Source: Serendipita indica DSM 11827
Lineage: Eukaryota; Basidiomycota; Agaricomycetes; Sebacinales; Serendipitaceae
Direction of reading: 5' to 3'
NCBI GenBank assembly: GCA_910890315.1
Contig: CAJVGD010000001.1
Location: forward strand, 496,001 to 560,000
DNA: 64,000 nt
Under the pieces are notes generated by a model. It did no database searches, had not been told where the DNA came from, and was given only the letters and a program-made list of their open reading frames with translations. The translations under genes were made by a program, and so were the position numbers. This document shows positions 9,564-20,953 of this stretch, in pieces; position 1 is the first letter of the stretch; each line of letters opens with the position of its first letter.

Positions 9564-10991
9564 ATGTTCAGCTACTCGACATACCTCTCTTTGGGATGCT
9601 CCTTCTTGGCCCTTGCAGCCAACGCAGCCCCTGCCACACTCGCTACACGAGCCAGCTGTACAGTTAGCACTTATACTGACGTTTTTAAAGTTTCAGGATG
9701 CAAGACTATCACCATTGCTGCTCAAACCGTCCCAGCTGGCAAGTCACTTGCGCTCACAAATCTTGCCGATGGCACGACTGTCCAACTCGCCGGCGACATT
9801 TCGTTCGGTACCGGTGTTCACTGGACCGGCAATCTCTTTACCCTTCAGGGCGGAAAGATTATTTTCAACGGCAATGGCCATACCATCAATGGTAATGGTG
9901 CATACTACTGGGATGGACAAGGAACCAACGGTGGTGTTGACAAGCCGAAGTAGTATGTATCTGAGTTGTTCGTGCGCCATCGATGCTCACCGCGGCTTAG
10001 CACCGTCGAGTTGAAAATCTCCGGCTCGTTCACCAATGTCAAGGTGATCAACGTACCTGGTCACGCTTTCTCTGTCCAGAACCCCTCAGCATTGACCATC
10101 AGCTCTGGTTAGTCTGGCAGGAAGAGCGAGTCGCCGTAACTTACATACTCTATAGTGACCTACGACAATAGCGCTGGTGCAAAGCTTGGGCACAACACTG
10201 ACGGATTCGACGTCTCTCATTCGACTGATCTTACCATCACGGGATGCACGGTCATCAATCAGGATGATTGCATCGCCATCAACAGTGGAACCAACGTCGT
10301 CTTCTCCAACAACTCGTGCACTGGTGGACACGGAATCAGCATTGGCAGCATCAAGACCGGCAATGTTGTTAACGGTGTGACTATCTCGAACAACAAAGTC
10401 ATTAACAACCAGAACGGTGCGTATTTGGATAAGTGTATATGGCCTTTCCTAACTCGACCCAGGCCTCCGCATTAAGACATATGCAGACAACAACAACGCG
10501 TCTGTCTCCAATGTTATTTACAAAGACAACACGGTGACTGGAGCGTAAGTTGGGCTACCCCGTCTGTGTGTATTGCTCATCGGCACTTAGCACATCCTAT
10601 GGTGTGATTATTGTTCAAGACTATGTACGCCCGTCATTATGATTTGGCACCTCCTGGCCTGACCATTCTTAGACCAACAGCGGCGAGACTGGCACTGCTA
10701 CCCCAGGGATTACTATCAAAAATGTATCGTTCCAAGGAACCAACTCTGTCTCTACCACCTCAAGCGCGACAATGGTCAAGGTTCTTTGCTACCCGTACGT
10801 CATATAATTATTAAGCCTGACTCGTTCTGAATCCATACAGAGGGGATTGCACCGGTACTTGGAACTGGAGTGGTCTCAAGACTTCGGGTGGAAAGAAGGG
10901 AACCAATGTTGGTGCGTAGCCATTGAGTGTCCATTGGTTGGAATCCTGACGAATTTTAGGTGGTGCTCCCATCACTGGATACACATTCTGA
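9564..10991 (+). CDS. Secreted endopolygalacturonase, GH28
   Basis: Extracellular pectinase hydrolysing alpha-1,4-galacturonan. The first 22 residues ([20 protein letters not shown]) form a signal peptide. All GH28 catalytic motifs are present in order: [22 protein letters not shown] and LRIKT, with a later SYGV strand, on a right-handed beta-helix repeat pattern. About seven introns of 45-60 nt interrupt the gene; donor GTATGT after KPK-Y and GTGCGT after NNQN are needed for frame. The product ends GAPITGYTF. It is the only plant-cell-wall enzyme in the window and suggests a plant-associated or litter-decaying life style. Confidence 0.93.
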
Positions 10992-11361
10992 ACACCTCGT
11001 TTGTTTACCCCAATGTACTTCAGCCAAACTCTCTGCACGTTCCTTTGATCAAACACACACGGACCATCTGTGAATTATACCGAGCATCAGTGTTCTCTTC
11101 TTCCCGAAAAGGCTAGGGATAGGTTTCTCCGAAAGTGGTCGATGTGGGTGGCGACCCTTCGACCAGACCTTGCCGAGACCCAACAGTGATTCCATTATCC
11201 ACAAGGATCAATAAATACCCAGAAAATCCGCCAACGCCTCTAGCAACCCGTCGACGCCTGTGATTTTCCACCGTTGATTGCACGTGAAGAGCCGGTGAGA
11301 CTGAGGCCGCTTTTGAACGAATCTTGAACCCCGCATCGTTGGACGGTTTCTCTAACATACT
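10992..11361. other. Intergenic region, nothing recognised
   Basis: Holds the 3' UTR of the GH28 gene and the promoter of the aminotransferase gene. Open frames here are short and show no family pattern. Confidence 0.5.
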
Positions 11362-13062
11362 ATGTCTTCCAGACTACAACAGATCTATCATCACATAACC
11401 GGATCGCATATCATGGCTGGTAAACGATCCTCCACATACCATTCATACACAGAATTCTGACTCGACGCACATTTAGAAACATGGCAAAACGTCCCTCTTG
11501 CGCCTCCAGATAGGTGTGTTACATCTATGGGTGTTTATAATTCGCCTCAATCATCGCAGCATCTTCAAGTTGACAGCAGCTTACAAAACCGACACCTTTC
11601 CCTCAAAAGTCAACCTCGGGGTCGGTGCATATAGGGACGACAACAACAAACCTTGGGTGCTCCCTGTTGTGAAGAAGGCAAAGGCCATCCTTTCGAATGA
11701 CGAGGGACTCGACCACGAGTATCTCTCCATCACCGGTCTCCCAGAGTTTACGAGTGCGGCGGCTAAGTTGATCCTCGGCACGGATTCCGCGGCTATTCGA
11801 GAGCAGCGCGTAGCGAGGTGAGTTGCACGAGTGATATCGTCGTCACCATGCGGTGCCACCGCCCCGACTAACATCATTCGCTTTGACAGTGCACAGACCA
11901 TTTCTGGAACAGGTGCGAACCATTTGGGTGCACTTTTCCTTAGCAGGTTCTATACTTTCAACGGCCCGAAGCAGATATTTGTGAGCAACCCGACATGGGG
12001 TATGCACAGCATCGGATCCCCGGAAGTGAACTGACAGCAATCCTGATCTCTCTAGCAAATCATCATGCTATCTTCCGAAACGTGGGGATCGAGCCGGTAG
12101 ATTATGCATACTATGACCCAAAAACGATTGGTCTCGACTTTGAAGGGTTTCTTAACGCACTTCGCTCTGCACCAGACTCGTCGCCATTCCTCCTTCATGC
12201 ATGCGCGCATAATCCAACCGGTGTAGACCCAACTCCTGAGCAGTGGGAAAAGATTGCCGATCTCTTCCTTGAGAAGAAACACTTTGCATTCTTTGACTGT
12301 GCATATCAAGGATTCGCAAGTGGCGATCTCGACAAGGATGCCTCTGCAGTACGCATTCTATTTTATATACCTCCATTAAGCCTCCTGACATTGTACAGGT
12401 GCGTTACTTTGAGCAACGAGGCGTTCCGATGCTTGTATGCCAGGTACACCTTTGTAACGCCATTTTTGAACCATTACTAACCCGTTGTAGAGCTTCGCTA
12501 AAAATGCTGGCTTGTACGGCGAACGGGTCGGTGCTTGCACCTCGTCGGCGTCGACAAGGCTGCGGCCGATCGCATTCGCAGTCAAATATCTGTTCTACAG
12601 CGAAGTGAGATCAGCAACCCACCTGCGTTCGGAGCGCGCATCGTGCGTGAACCAGTATCTACCCCTCTCGTACTAATACCCTGGTAGATGGCGTTGATCC
12701 TCAACGATGCTAATCTTTTCAACCAATGGAAGGAAGATATTAAGACCATGGCCCATCGGATTATCGATATGCGTGAAAAGCTTCACGCTCTCCTTACAAA
12801 TGAGCTGCGGACTCCAGGAAATTGGGACCACATCACTCGTCAGATTGGAATGTTCAGGTAAGTCTCACGCTCTGCCGTAATTTGAGTACTGACCGTATCC
12901 TGTAGCTTCACTGGGCTCAATGCCGAACAATCGAAAGCCATGGTCGAAAAGGCGCACATATACCTGACGAGTAACGGCCGTATCTCCATGGCCGGTCTCA
13001 ACTCAAACAACATTCGCTATGTTGCTGCGTCGTTGGACAAGGCTGTCAAAGGCGAGCTCTAG
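11362..13062 (+). CDS. Aspartate aminotransferase (cytosolic type), with one apparent missing base
   Basis: PLP enzyme that moves amino groups between aspartate and 2-oxoglutarate. Joined exons give the AAT class I pattern: [65 protein letters not shown], the PLP lysine in [23 protein letters not shown], and [10 protein letters not shown] at the substrate arginine. N-terminus [20 protein letters not shown] lacks a strong presequence, so a cytosolic form is likely. At about 12533 the frame slips by one base between GERVGA and [13 protein letters not shown] inside one exon; no intron can explain it. Either the assembly lacks a base or this copy is broken. Convergent with the oxidoreductase gene, 77 bp between stops. 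Confidence 0.88.
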
Positions 13063-13139
13063 ATTGAGAGGTGACAACAATTGCCAACGGATTCCACGTG
13101 TATTTATTCATCCTGGCAAATGCATACCGTTTCACCTGT

Positions 13140-14576
13140 TCATGGTCGTAGACCGCGAATATCCGCCGACGTCGCTTCTCCGTCAAGCAGTAGCTCTGAC
13201 TAGAAACGATTAGGATCGTGAACATAGAGGAAAAGGCAAGCTAACCATGACTTTGCCCGTACCAGGCGCATTACAGATCCCCCAAACGGAATGTCCGCTT
13301 GCTATCCACAAACCCTCTCCGAGTTTGCCAATAAGAGGTCGATTGCGTTTCGACTCTGGTCTAAAGCACGCCTGCGTCACCACAATTTCCGCATCTTTAA
13401 ACTTTTCTGACACGAAGGCTAGGCGCTGCGTGAGGTTCTTGATAGCAATCTCAGATGGAGCTATGGCGTCTGCTCTTTCGGGGAATGGTCGTTGGCGCAG
13501 TGGATCCGTGTGATCGCCGCACATATAAACTGTGCCATCTCCACGAGGATATATCTCTGGGCTGGTGGATTTACCGTCTGGAGTGTGCATCTCGGTGAAC
13601 AGTGCGTGTGCACTGACGGGGATACTTGGGCGGAAGACGACCGATGTTGAGCATCGACTATCCATGACATTGATTAGCCGGCAATTCTTTGGGATGTGTG
13701 TACAGGGACGCGTACCTTGGTTCAATGTCCAGTGCAGATCCAGCACGTTTGCCCAAGACTTTCTTGGCTAACGACGCTGTCCATGGACCAGTTGCGAACA
13801 GGACATCTGTAGCTTCAACACGGATCCGTTCTCCTTGATCGTTTGTTGCAATCACGGCTGTCGGCAAACCAGAGCCGTCCATTTCGATACCCGTGACGGT
13901 CGCTATCGTCACTTTGACACCCTTTTCCTGCGCGAGTGAGACCATAGCCTCAGTGAATAACCCTGGTGTGACTTGTGCCGTCGAAGAGGAATCGCCGATC
14001 ACACTGGACCATCATATTTTATCAGAGATAGAAACGGTAAGAAGGGGAACGATACGTACGATGAGCTAGTAGCTTTGTCGATCCAGTTAATGTCTGGAAC
14101 GTCTTCAAACCTCTCTTCTGCCTTGAGCTCGACTTGGACTGTCGTGAGACGTCGATAGCCCCATTTTTCCTCTCCGCCATATTCTTCTGCCAGTTTCTGA
14201 TGGAGGTCAAACGATAGGGCAGCGAGGGAGAGGTTTGGGCCACGATGCCAATCCCGTGCCATGAAGCCTCCTGCTTTTCCAGATGCACTATACCCATAGT
14301 CCAAGATGGATTCCAGAAGCGTACGTAAAGGCAACGAGCGACGAATCAGAGGGTATTTCGTAAACGAATTTGGAAAAAAGGAGGACATACCCGACAGCTA
14401 TCGAGCATGCCTCGATGATATGGACAGAGACGTCTGGTCCAAACTTTGGATGTCTCGTAAGGTAATAGGCGGTCGATGCACCTATGATTCCTCCCCTCGA
14501 GGACTCATCAGGCTTGATATCCACCCAGAAATGTACTGAGTGCTCACCCTATGATCACTATTGATCGATTTGTCAT
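13140..14576 (-). CDS. FAD-dependent oxidoreductase, DAO superfamily (Tda3-like)
   Basis: Predicted flavin amine/D-amino-acid-oxidase-fold enzyme, substrate unknown. The dinucleotide-binding motif appears at the very N-terminus (MTNRSIVIIGGGIIGASTAYYL) after joining across a 45-nt-class intron. Then come ASGKAGGFMARDWH, a motif typical of the yeast Tda3 group, VKVTIATVTG, DVLFATGPWTA and the C-terminal FAD motif region GHSVWGICNAPGTGKVMSEL. The last exon needs the GTTAGC..CTAG intron near 13190-13240 and ends ADIRGLRP. In yeast Tda3 is linked to endosome-to-Golgi traffic, but a role here is not shown. Confidence 0.85.
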
Positions 14577-14916
14577 TCTCAACGCTCAATTTCTTCGACT
14601 TTGGAGTGCTTTTCAGCTCTTGCAAATAATCACGATGGTAGTGGTCGAGGCTCAGTCTTTCCACGCTAGCGAAAGGGAACGTTATCACGGGTCTCCCAGC
14701 ATTACCAAAGAGGGTCTATTCAAACATTAGCTGCGGCGAGCGGAATTGTCGCTATAACAAATACAACAGGAGAGTGGGAGAGAGTAGCACATATGGCGTA
14801 GCCGCACACTATAACGAAAACACGCCAGCCAGTCAAGCCCGGTCCGAGAAGAGCGACGGCCGGGTGGATGCCGACCATAAATATGGCCAAGAAATAAAGC
14901 AAATACTGTGGTTTCA
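14577..14916. other. Intergenic region with a 65-codon hydrophobic open frame
   Basis: Lies between the oxidoreductase start and the C2H2 stop, both on the minus strand. A minus-strand ATG at 14917 overlaps the C2H2 stop (TAATG) and opens 65 codons of strongly hydrophobic sequence. I cannot tell a real small membrane protein from a chance frame in the 3' UTR. Confidence 0.35.
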
Positions 14917-17035
14917 TTAGTCCATCTCCATTGGCTCTTCCTCCTCGGGCGAGCTTTCGCCACTCGACACCAGCTCATCGTCTTCGGACTCCGTCGTGGG
15001 TCCATGCTCCTGTGATCCTCCAGCGGTAGACGGGTTCGTTTTGGGTGTCGCAGCTTGCGAAGACATCCGAGATGTCCCGGCCTTTTTCTGCGCACCTCGA
15101 TTGGCACCTCGAGTTCTCGGAAGCTCCTCCATCGCCCGTAACTTTGCTGCTTCCGTCTTTTGTTTGTTTCCACCGCGTCTGCCCACGGGGATCCCTGGAG
15201 CCTTATCGCGCATGCCTGCGTATAACTCGCCCGTACTAGAGGTGCCAAAGAGGCCGCCTCCGAGCTTGGGAACCATCTCCTCTACGTCCCAGTCCGAGAC
15301 GTCCTGGCCGAGTGCGATGGCCTCTTCTTTGAGATTGTTGAGCAGCGCACGATGCCTATCCAATATTTCTTCGGGCACACCACCTCCACTCTCCGTATTT
15401 GCCATGTCATATGGATGAGGAACAATTGGATCGCCAAGGACCCGCTTCTTCATGCTTATTTTGGCGTTCTCCGCGCGGTGTTTTGCTTTCGACATTTTTG
15501 CAGAGTTGCGTACGTGTCGTTGCATGGCGTCCTTGCGAGAAAAGTCTTTGCGGCACACGAGACAAACGTACATGTTTGCCTCGGTCACGCAAGTATACAA
15601 GTCGGAGCGTTCCGCAGCGAGCTTGCCGGTGATGACGAGTTCGTACTCCTCTTTCGCATGTACTTCCATGTGACGCGGTACGTCGTACGACCGTGCAAGT
15701 ACCTGGTCACATTTCCATCCATCATAAGGGCTCACGTACGAGCAGCGCTGGCGTCCGTTTCCGGATGATGGAACACCAAGCGTTTTGAGTCCTTTGTACG
15801 GATGCGAGGCTTCGGCTACATTCGACCACTCTTCTTTGCCGTGGCGTTGTTTGACCCGGGGTACCACCTTGGGCTTTTCACTGACTCTCTCGCGTGCCTT
15901 TTCACGGACAGGACCACCAGAGTATGGGCTTTGCTGATAGGTTAGATCTTTGACATCCTCATCCTCTCCGTCGTCCTCAAAGTCTGAATTGATCTCCGAG
16001 CTTGGAACAGTGTATCCGTTTGGGATTTGCGGTTGGAGGTGGGGAGTGATAATGGGCATTGAAGGGGTCAATGGGAGAGATGGACTAATTGGTCCTTTGC
16101 CTTTGCTCGAGGATGGGGTAGATTTGGCAGCCGTCGAGGTTGATGCGGCGGAATCCTTGGTGGCTCGACGAGGTGCACGAGGGCGCTTTGGAAGAGGTGC
16201 ATTATCTCGACATTCATGATCACTCCCAGAACCAACACCGTCGAATGAGAGTGCAGGGGTAGACGGTGTCGGAGAAAGTATACTATTCAATTGGGCGCCA
16301 GGTTTTGACGAGGCAGAGGACGAGGTAGATTGAGAAGACGTATTCTGTGGCTGCAAGAGGTTTGGAGATGCACCCGAAGTGGCTAACAAGGGCGAGAGGC
16401 TCGGAGTGGTCGCGGCGTCTACCTTTGAGGTTTCTGGCTTGCGTTGGGAGACGACTTGGGCCGGAGATGTTGAACGAGGAGTGAGATTATTGCTGAGAGA
16501 CGGTGGTTCGGGGATATTGGAGTGGTAGAAATGCATGAGGTCGAGTGCGACATTCTGTGAATGGCAACGATTTCAGTCTGTTATCAACCAGACCCAAATA
16601 TATGCGGGAGAGTGAGCAGGTAAAGAGGTTACACACCATAGTCTTGTCTTTGGAAGCGGGGGTGAGAGTGCAGTCTGCAGGTGAGACAGACATGACGGGA
16701 AGAGCAGTCTGGCCGGAAGGACCAGATAAAAATGAAGGTTCGCCTGAATTATGCTTGAAACCATAGGCGAAATGAATGTCGCTCTGACTGCCAACACCTG
16801 GGGGAGGTGGCATTTTGTCCGCCTTTGAGGAGAAGATGGTGTTGTCGCAGATGCCACTGAGGTTTCTTGAAAGCTCATTGAGAACTTTGTTGACACTGTC
16901 TGAATGGTAGAGCTGGTTCTTCTTGGCCGGGACGCCTAGCATCGCAGTGTTGTCGACTGGCGTAACGGGCCTGGTCGGGATTTCCAAGTCTGGATCCTGC
17001 GAGGGAATCTCGTCCATGACAGCGGAAAAGGACAT
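14917..17035 (-). CDS. C2H2-type zinc finger protein, putative transcription regulator
   Basis: About 680 residues in two main exons joined by an intron (GTGTGT..ACAG, about 16.56-16.64 kb). The N-terminal half is low-complexity Ser/Pro/Thr. Two Cys/His clusters follow: one with C-x10-C and PRHMEVH, the second as YVCLVCRKDFSRKDAMQRHV with a distant final His. Basic KAKHR and a Glu/Ser-rich acidic tail (SSPEEEEPMEMD) follow. The layout suits a DNA-binding transcription regulator; the target is unknown. The start at 17035 opens onto a GTC/GTT repeat in the 5' UTR. Confidence 0.8.
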
Positions 17036-17475
17036 GGTGTCGTCGTCGTTGTCGTCGTTGTCGGGGGAGAGTGGATGGAGAATGTGGTCAGGTCCAAAGT
17101 AGTGGGAGCCTTATAGCCGTTGAGTCGAGTCAACGCGGTGCCTTGAAAGCCTCGTGCAAGACTCTCTTTAGTTGGACAGAGGCACTATTCGACGTCACGA
17201 ACATCGGAAATTCGGATCGGAGCAGCGTGCATTTGCCACAACTCGGCGATGGATGCATTCCATTCATACATTCTGATCAATACTAAACACACACCAGTCA
17301 GATTGAAAACAGTCGCGGACACAATTTGCCACAGTTCAAAGTCACACATTCGGGGCATAAACAGCTCAGATTTACCATCAGGATTACGTAATACACTCCT
17401 TCCTGTTCAGTAAATGTCAATATACAAGGTTTTGAAAGAGGCCACAGGTGGCGTCTTCACGTCGCTCTCCCCCTC
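17036..17475. promoter_or_regulatory. Divergent promoter region (C2H2 regulator / TRAX)
   Basis: About 440 bp between two divergent starts. A GTC/GTT trinucleotide run occupies roughly 17038-17063. Nothing else is recognised. Confidence 0.45.
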
Positions 17476-18489
17476 ATGGTCTACAAGGACAAGGACGAAA
17501 TTCTAGCGGCATTTAACGCTTTCAGAGAGCAGTTTGATGCGGTCAATGACAAACGAGAGCGGCTGATCAAGGTGTCCACGGCTCACCCTTGCCAAACGCG
17601 TTGACTGATGGGCTTCACAGTCATCTAGAGAGGTCACCATTCAATCTAAGCGGATCATATTCCTGCTACACAGACTAGTGACAAGTGACTCCCAAGGTAT
17701 TTCGACTTCACCTCTCCTGCACTGAGGTATTGACGACTTGTAGATGACCAGGCAATCGAGGCCGCAGAAAAGAAGCTGAACCACATTAGAACCACACTCC
17801 TCTCCGAGATTCATAAAGAGGTCCCCACACCCGACGAGTTTTGGCTCCACTTGCGATCTATATCTCCAGGAATACAGGAATACCTCGAAGCAGTCTCATA
17901 TGTTCACTTTCTCAAGACAAAGGGGCTCATTACGTACCAAGAGGCCCTACTATGGTTCTCAGACGATTCCAAGATCCCGGTATGCCCTCAGCAGAAAACT
18001 ACCAAGCACTCATAATCACTAGTTCTTCCCATTACCTTATGATGAGTTTCTCCTCGGCATATCAGATGTTACCGGCGAGCTCATGCGGCTCGCCATCACC
18101 TCGATTGCACGTGGAGGTGGACGAGAGCGTGCGTCCGCAATATGCGACTTTGTACGCAGATGCAGCGCAGGTACGTCTCTTCCTCTCCTTTTCACCCATG
18201 AAGCGACTTAAGCGACTTAGACTTTGAGCAATTCACCCCCGACGTGCGCGAATTGTCCAAAAAGCAAGCCGTCACCAAACAATCCATTCGCAAGATTGAA
18301 GAAGGCGAGTCTTGTGCCATGAGGACGAAGATATTTTTGCTAACGAGTTGCAAAGCCAACTATGCGGTACATCTGAGAAGAGCAGAATTCGAAGACGACC
18401 CCACCATGCTTGACGAATACGTTCGACGGAGCTTATCCTCGCGAGGGCGTGACATTGACGACTACGCCGGTGGTGAAGAAGGAGATTGA
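17476..18489 (+). CDS. Translin-associated protein X (TRAX)
   Basis: Partner of translin in the C3PO endoribonuclease, acting on RNA fragments including passenger strands of small RNAs. Sequence follows TRAX rather than translin: REQFDAVNDKRERLIK, SSREVTIQSKRIIFLLHR, IQEYLEAVSYVHFLKTKGLI and the hallmark YDEFLLGISDVTGELMRLAI. The acidic residues of the TRAX active site (QEYLEA glutamates; D and E of DVTGE) are kept. One intron, 18305-18355, uses GC instead of GT (GCGAGT, branch GCTAAC, AAAG) and is 51 nt, so its retention would add 17 residues without a stop. The C-terminus is acidic (DDYAGGEEGD). Confidence 0.9.
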
Positions 18490-18600
18490 CCATATCCAAT
18501 CGTTAAAAACTGTATAATATCCGTGATTGATGAAAAAATGAATCATCTGTAGTCCCTGAAACATGTCGGTCAACTTCATTCAATAAACATGCCCAAACAC

Positions 18601-20676
18601 TTACTCGTTCCCGCTGTGCCGCAGATCTAGCAAAGTGGCGTGTACGTGCTGCATACTCGGTCTATCCAGTGGGTTCTCTGCCCACATCTCAGTCAATAAT
18701 TTCCAGACTCCATCCGATATCCACCGAGTGCCACTCTCGTTTGTTGGGCGGCTGGGTCGCAGATTGAGCACTATAACGTCCCGTATCACCCTACACAGGT
18801 CAGCTTAGATGATCTACTCGAGTATACCACTCACAATGCGTCCTATTTGCGGTTCAGTATAGCCTCGACTAGCCGAAAAGAGCACCTACCCGTTTCCGGT
18901 TTGCAAACGGCCTTTCTAGGGTGAGACATTCCAGGATCGTCATGGCCAATGAATAGACATCGGTACTCTTTCGAGGACTGGTGATATCACCCCGGATAAG
19001 TTCTGGCGCGAGATATCGCGAATAGTTTGGCTCAGTTGAGAGCGTCGTCTGAGCCGCTGTCTCCGTCACATCTTCGACCATTTTCGATAGTCCAAAGTGA
19101 CAGACCAGCGGTTTCTCCTCTGGGGAAACGAGTATGTTCGCCTGTCAAAGGATGAGATAAAGGAAGGGTGGTCGGATGGGGCCCCTTACACAGCGCACAT
19201 TCCCGTGCACTATATTTTGGCTATGAAGATAAGCAAAGGCAGACGCAGCACCTTCTAGCTACGACCATCGTCAGAATCTGACTGGATATACAAGGTCAAG
19301 ACGCACCAAAGCGAGGCGATCGGCATGTGGATTAGCTCGGCAATAAGCGAGAATATCACCACGATCTTGCCATGGAGACACCATATAAAGTTTACCGGTG
19401 GACCGGCCAGGGAGCGAGGTTAGGCCGTAAAGAGCAAGGCTAGCGAGGTTGTTAGATTACGGAACCAAAGGGTTCGACTTTGCGCACATGTTATCATGCC
19501 GCACGCGGGACCATATGTTAATTTCACGCTCAAAGGCCTGCAGTTGTTAAGGGAATAGTAAGCGGGACCCTTTTCACACACCTTCACTGCTGGTGGTGTA
19601 GCTTGTATATGTCGTAGACCTTTTACCGCAACCTTTTCTCCGTGCCATTTTCCCATGAAAATGTCGCTGTAGACCCCTATGACAATGAGCCTGTGTCAAG
19701 GATGATCCCTATACGCACCTCCTGTCACCGGTTGAGTCGAGGTGAGCACAACTTCATTCCGTAGGTCCTTGATAGGCGGTAGGACGTTGGTTTCATGCAC
19801 TAGTGTGACAAGTCCGGTGCCGAGTGTTTGCGCTTCTTCGCTACTCAGATGGCTAGATTCATCCTGCACTGTCTGTGAGAGTGTCAAGAAAGCAGCGTTT
19901 TCAAAAGTAACAGACATGCCTTTTGTAATCCAGACAAGATGCTCTCGACGCTACGAACGTCGCCTGCGTATGCCATTTGCTTCACGTCTGGCATTTGGCT
20001 CTTGATGACATCGAGCAGCATGTTCTTTGTCTCTTCTCTCTCTTGTCGCATCAACGCTTGGGTTTCCGCAACGCTCATATAAGTCAATGCGGCAGCTTGA
20101 ATCTGCACATGGGTTCGACGCGTATCCGCATGGCGAGGGGAAGGGCTCACCATGAACCGTTGCGTGATCACATTCATGTCTTGGTTCAATTGGTCAATCC
20201 CCTGACCAATCTCGTCTCGTCGTACTAGAGGAATGAGCGTCAGGGTACAACTTGCAAGGGTGCAGAAGGAGCATACAATACCGTTGGAGCTTACTCAGAT
20301 CTCTCCATTCGACAAACTTTTTCAAGATTCTCTCCAACAGCCTACAACGGCCTTGAGCATGTTTCGCCACCGATCCAAACTCGTAGCGTACATTTCGGCT
20401 TCGTCTGCCGCAGCCTGAAGATCTGTGCCGGCTGAGAATCGCTGGGATTGAAACGTGACGAGCAATTCTCTGCATCTGTTGGCGAGATGCTTGCACTTGA
20501 CCTAGGGTTGGTGTGTTATTTGAGCCAACGACGACAAGTGAATGCGCTACCTTTTGTACAGAGACACGATTAGCTTCATTCGCGATAGATTCGACATTGC
20601 CTGTGAGCTCTGAGAGACCCGGGAGTGCCTCTGTTGCGCCCAGGTTGTGAAGTGCGCGTGTCGTACGGATGCTCAT
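18601..20676 (-). CDS. MLKL-like protein: N-terminal four-helix bundle plus pseudokinase
   Basis: N-terminal part (LPGLSELTGNVESIANEANR, VSVQK-VKCKHLANRCRELLV, GTDLQAAADEAEMLLERILK, DEIGQGIDQLNQDMNVITQRF) matches the four-helix MLKL_NTD-type domain common in basidiomycete kinase-like proteins. A helical linker follows (VAETQALMRQEREETKNMLL). The kinase-like domain has GGVYSDIFMGKW, the VAVK lysine, RHDNILALYG and RYLAPELIRG with STDVYSLAMTILECLT. The catalytic loop reads IVHGNVRCANILV (Asp of HRD/HGD replaced by Asn, near 19199-19207) and the DFG motif reads CHFG (19091-19099). Both acidic catalytic residues are therefore lost, predicting a pseudokinase. One intron (19873-19919) is GC-AG. A 48-nt intron (GTACGC..GTAG) is needed to keep frame in helix 4. 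A cell-death role is inference only. Confidence 0.82.
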
Positions 20677-20953
20677 CGTTTCTAGTGTATCCCAGAGCCG
20701 TCTAGATATGCTCTAGTCGTACGGATGAGCTGGCCAGGGATTCGCGAGCAGTCCAGTCAGTGGTGGCGGGGTCGACGTTGTCTCGACACCAAAGAAGGTG
20801 TCGCTGTATATACTCTGAAAAGATGTACAAGCTGTTTTCAAGACTTTGTTGATGTTGTTTGTGACGCTCGTTACAACCTTGGCTTTCTCCCCCTCCGCGA
20901 TTGGACAGTGTCCGCCGTCTAGACGCTCTACACTGCGTTCAAACAGCTTCAGA

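Noticed and set aside
20290-20400. Frame break in the pseudokinase N-terminal bundle suspected
   Set aside because: A 48-nt GTACGC..GTAG intron rejoins ADEAEM to LLERILKKF in frame.
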